From Erysipelotrichaceae bacterium (lineage in GTDB: Bacteria; Bacillota_I; Bacilli_A; Erysipelotrichales; Coprobacillaceae), in NCBI GenBank assembly GCA_018365815.1, contig JAGZJH010000063.1, positions 1 to 5,853 of the forward strand: a stretch of 5,853 nt of DNA, in the 5' to 3' direction. Below are positions 5,315-5,853 of the stretch, piece by piece. Made by a program: the position numbers and the translations under genes. The notes under the pieces are model-generated. The model had not been told where the DNA came from. It was given only the letters and a program-made list of their open reading frames with translations, and did not search any database. The stretch's first letter is position 1. The number at the start of each line of letters is the position of its first letter.

Positions 5315-5590
5315 ATGGAAATGGAAAATGAAACAACAACTACAAAACACATTGGAAGAGATGATGTATTTTATAAACCTCTACCATTTAAAGTCCCTTC
5401 AAGAGAAGAACTACACATGAAATTCGGAGGTCAGGTTTATAACTCGGATTTTGATAGGCATACATATTTAAGCGATATTTCAGACAGAATTGAAGCAGAT
5501 AAGAAGTTTGACATGTTTTGTGAATTATATAATCCTCACAAGAAAAGCAAATTAAATTTCACTAAACAAGGAGAAAATAACAATGAATAA
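5315..5590 (+). CDS. Unknown 91-aa soluble protein upstream of the pilin
   Basis: I do not recognise this family. The ATG at 5315 follows the previous stop by six bases. CAGGAG (5297-5302), inside the previous gene, is 12 bases upstream; a second in-frame ATG at 5321 is less well placed. The protein is hydrophilic, with an acidic/Thr-rich start (1-12), a Pro-rich segment PLPFKVPSREEL (22-33), an Asp-rich centre (44-62) and a Lys-rich tail. It has one Cys (69), no signal peptide and no membrane segment. Its end overlaps the pilin start by eight bases, so the two are translationally coupled. Position suggests an assembly or regulatory partner of the secretion system, but nothing in the sequence shows this. 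Confidence 0.75.
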   Translation: MEMENETTTTKHIGRDDVFYKPLPFKVPSREELHMKFGGQVYNSDFDRHTYLSDISDRIEADKKFDMFCELYNPHKKSKLNFTKQGENNNE

Positions 5591-5853
5591 ATTAAAATTA
5601 ATCTTGGCGGGACTACTGGTAGTACCAACTGTTGCTTTGGCTGTAGCTCCAGCTGCAAGCGCTGAAAGTGATTTTACCTTAACTAATGGTGTAAGCAGTG
5701 CAAGAGGAGAAGGTGTGAGTGAAACCGCTTCAGATCCTCAAACTTTGGTTAAGCAATTTGTAAATATATTCTTGTTTGCCGTTGGTGCATTGAGTGTTAT
5801 TATGCTTATCTGGGGTGGTATCCGCTACACTACTTCAGCTGGTGATAGTAATA
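5583..5853 (+). CDS. VirB2/TrbC-like type IV secretion pilin precursor (3' end cut by window)
   Basis: This is probably the major pilin subunit of a type IV secretion (conjugation) apparatus. AAGGAG (5568-5573) lies 9 bases before the ATG. A signal peptide spans residues 1-27 (KLK, hydrophobic core LILAGLLVVPTVALAV, cleavage after ASA27). Next come a polar segment with GVSSARGEGV (36-45) and a first membrane helix at about 59-77 (FVNIFLFAVGALSVIMLIW). The signature GGIRYTTSAGDSN (78-90) is the loop between the two helices of VirB2-like pilins; the second helix lies beyond the window. The GGIRY-TTS-GD pattern and the pre-helix GV..A.G.GV segment are ones I associate mainly with Patescibacteria. 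The first 120 bases of the gene region are about 41% G+C against about 25% just upstream, partly because Ala and Gly are frequent. It is third in an operon with the initiator-like gene. Confidence 0.85.
   Translation, partial: MNKLKLILAGLLVVPTVALAVAPAASAESDFTLTNGVSSARGEGVSETASDPQTLVKQFVNIFLFAVGALSVIMLIWGGIRYTTSAGDSN

Overview
The window is AT-rich double-stranded bacterial DNA; lines I counted by hand in the right half are about 25% G+C. It has standard-code genes with clear Shine-Dalgarno sites (AGGAGG, GGGAGG, AAGGAG). The small Cys-rich protein, the Cro/C1 repressor, the minus-strand KCGKW protein and the two-domain winged-helix protein all resemble accessory proteins I associate with low-GC Clostridia. 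The window most likely comes from a conjugative or mobilizable plasmid or integrative element of a Bacillota host. This rests on recalled family resemblance, not on a search. The last gene is a VirB2/TrbC-like pilin whose motif pattern I know best from Patescibacteria (Saccharibacteria-like), so the host is not certain.

Layout. (1) 1-955 is a short plus-strand accessory module: a Cys-rich protein open at the window edge, an XRE repressor overlapping it by one base, a promoter holding a perfect 18-bp palindrome, a small acidic gene broken by a one-base frameshift, and an intrinsic terminator. (2) 956-2397 is about 1.4 kb without a credible gene. Its left half is G-rich on the plus strand and carries TA-rich repeats and iteron-like TTATGTAAAC repeats. 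Its right half is C-rich on the plus strand. Near the switch sits a perfect 15-bp hairpin that can act as a minus-strand terminator and lies three bases from a TATCCTGC motif resembling a MOB-P nick site. (3) 2398-2823 is a minus-strand Cys-rich gene with its own promoter, followed upstream by a pair of strong hairpins (2953-3028). (4) 3179-4153 encodes an unrecognised 324-residue protein with a probable N-terminal winged helix. (5) 4154-4525 is AT-rich and holds a second pair of GC-rich hairpins and a dyad just before the next start. (6) 4526-5853 is a tight plus-strand operon: a replication-initiator-like winged-helix gene interrupted by TAA at codon 39, a 91-residue unknown, and a secreted VirB2-like pilin running off the window edge.

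How it may work together (inference): the right end looks like the start of a type IV secretion (conjugation) operon preceded by a DNA-binding regulator or initiator. The central noncoding block has features expected of a replication or transfer origin. The left module looks like a self-regulated accessory cassette. Two of the genes carry disabling lesions, either real decay or sequence errors.
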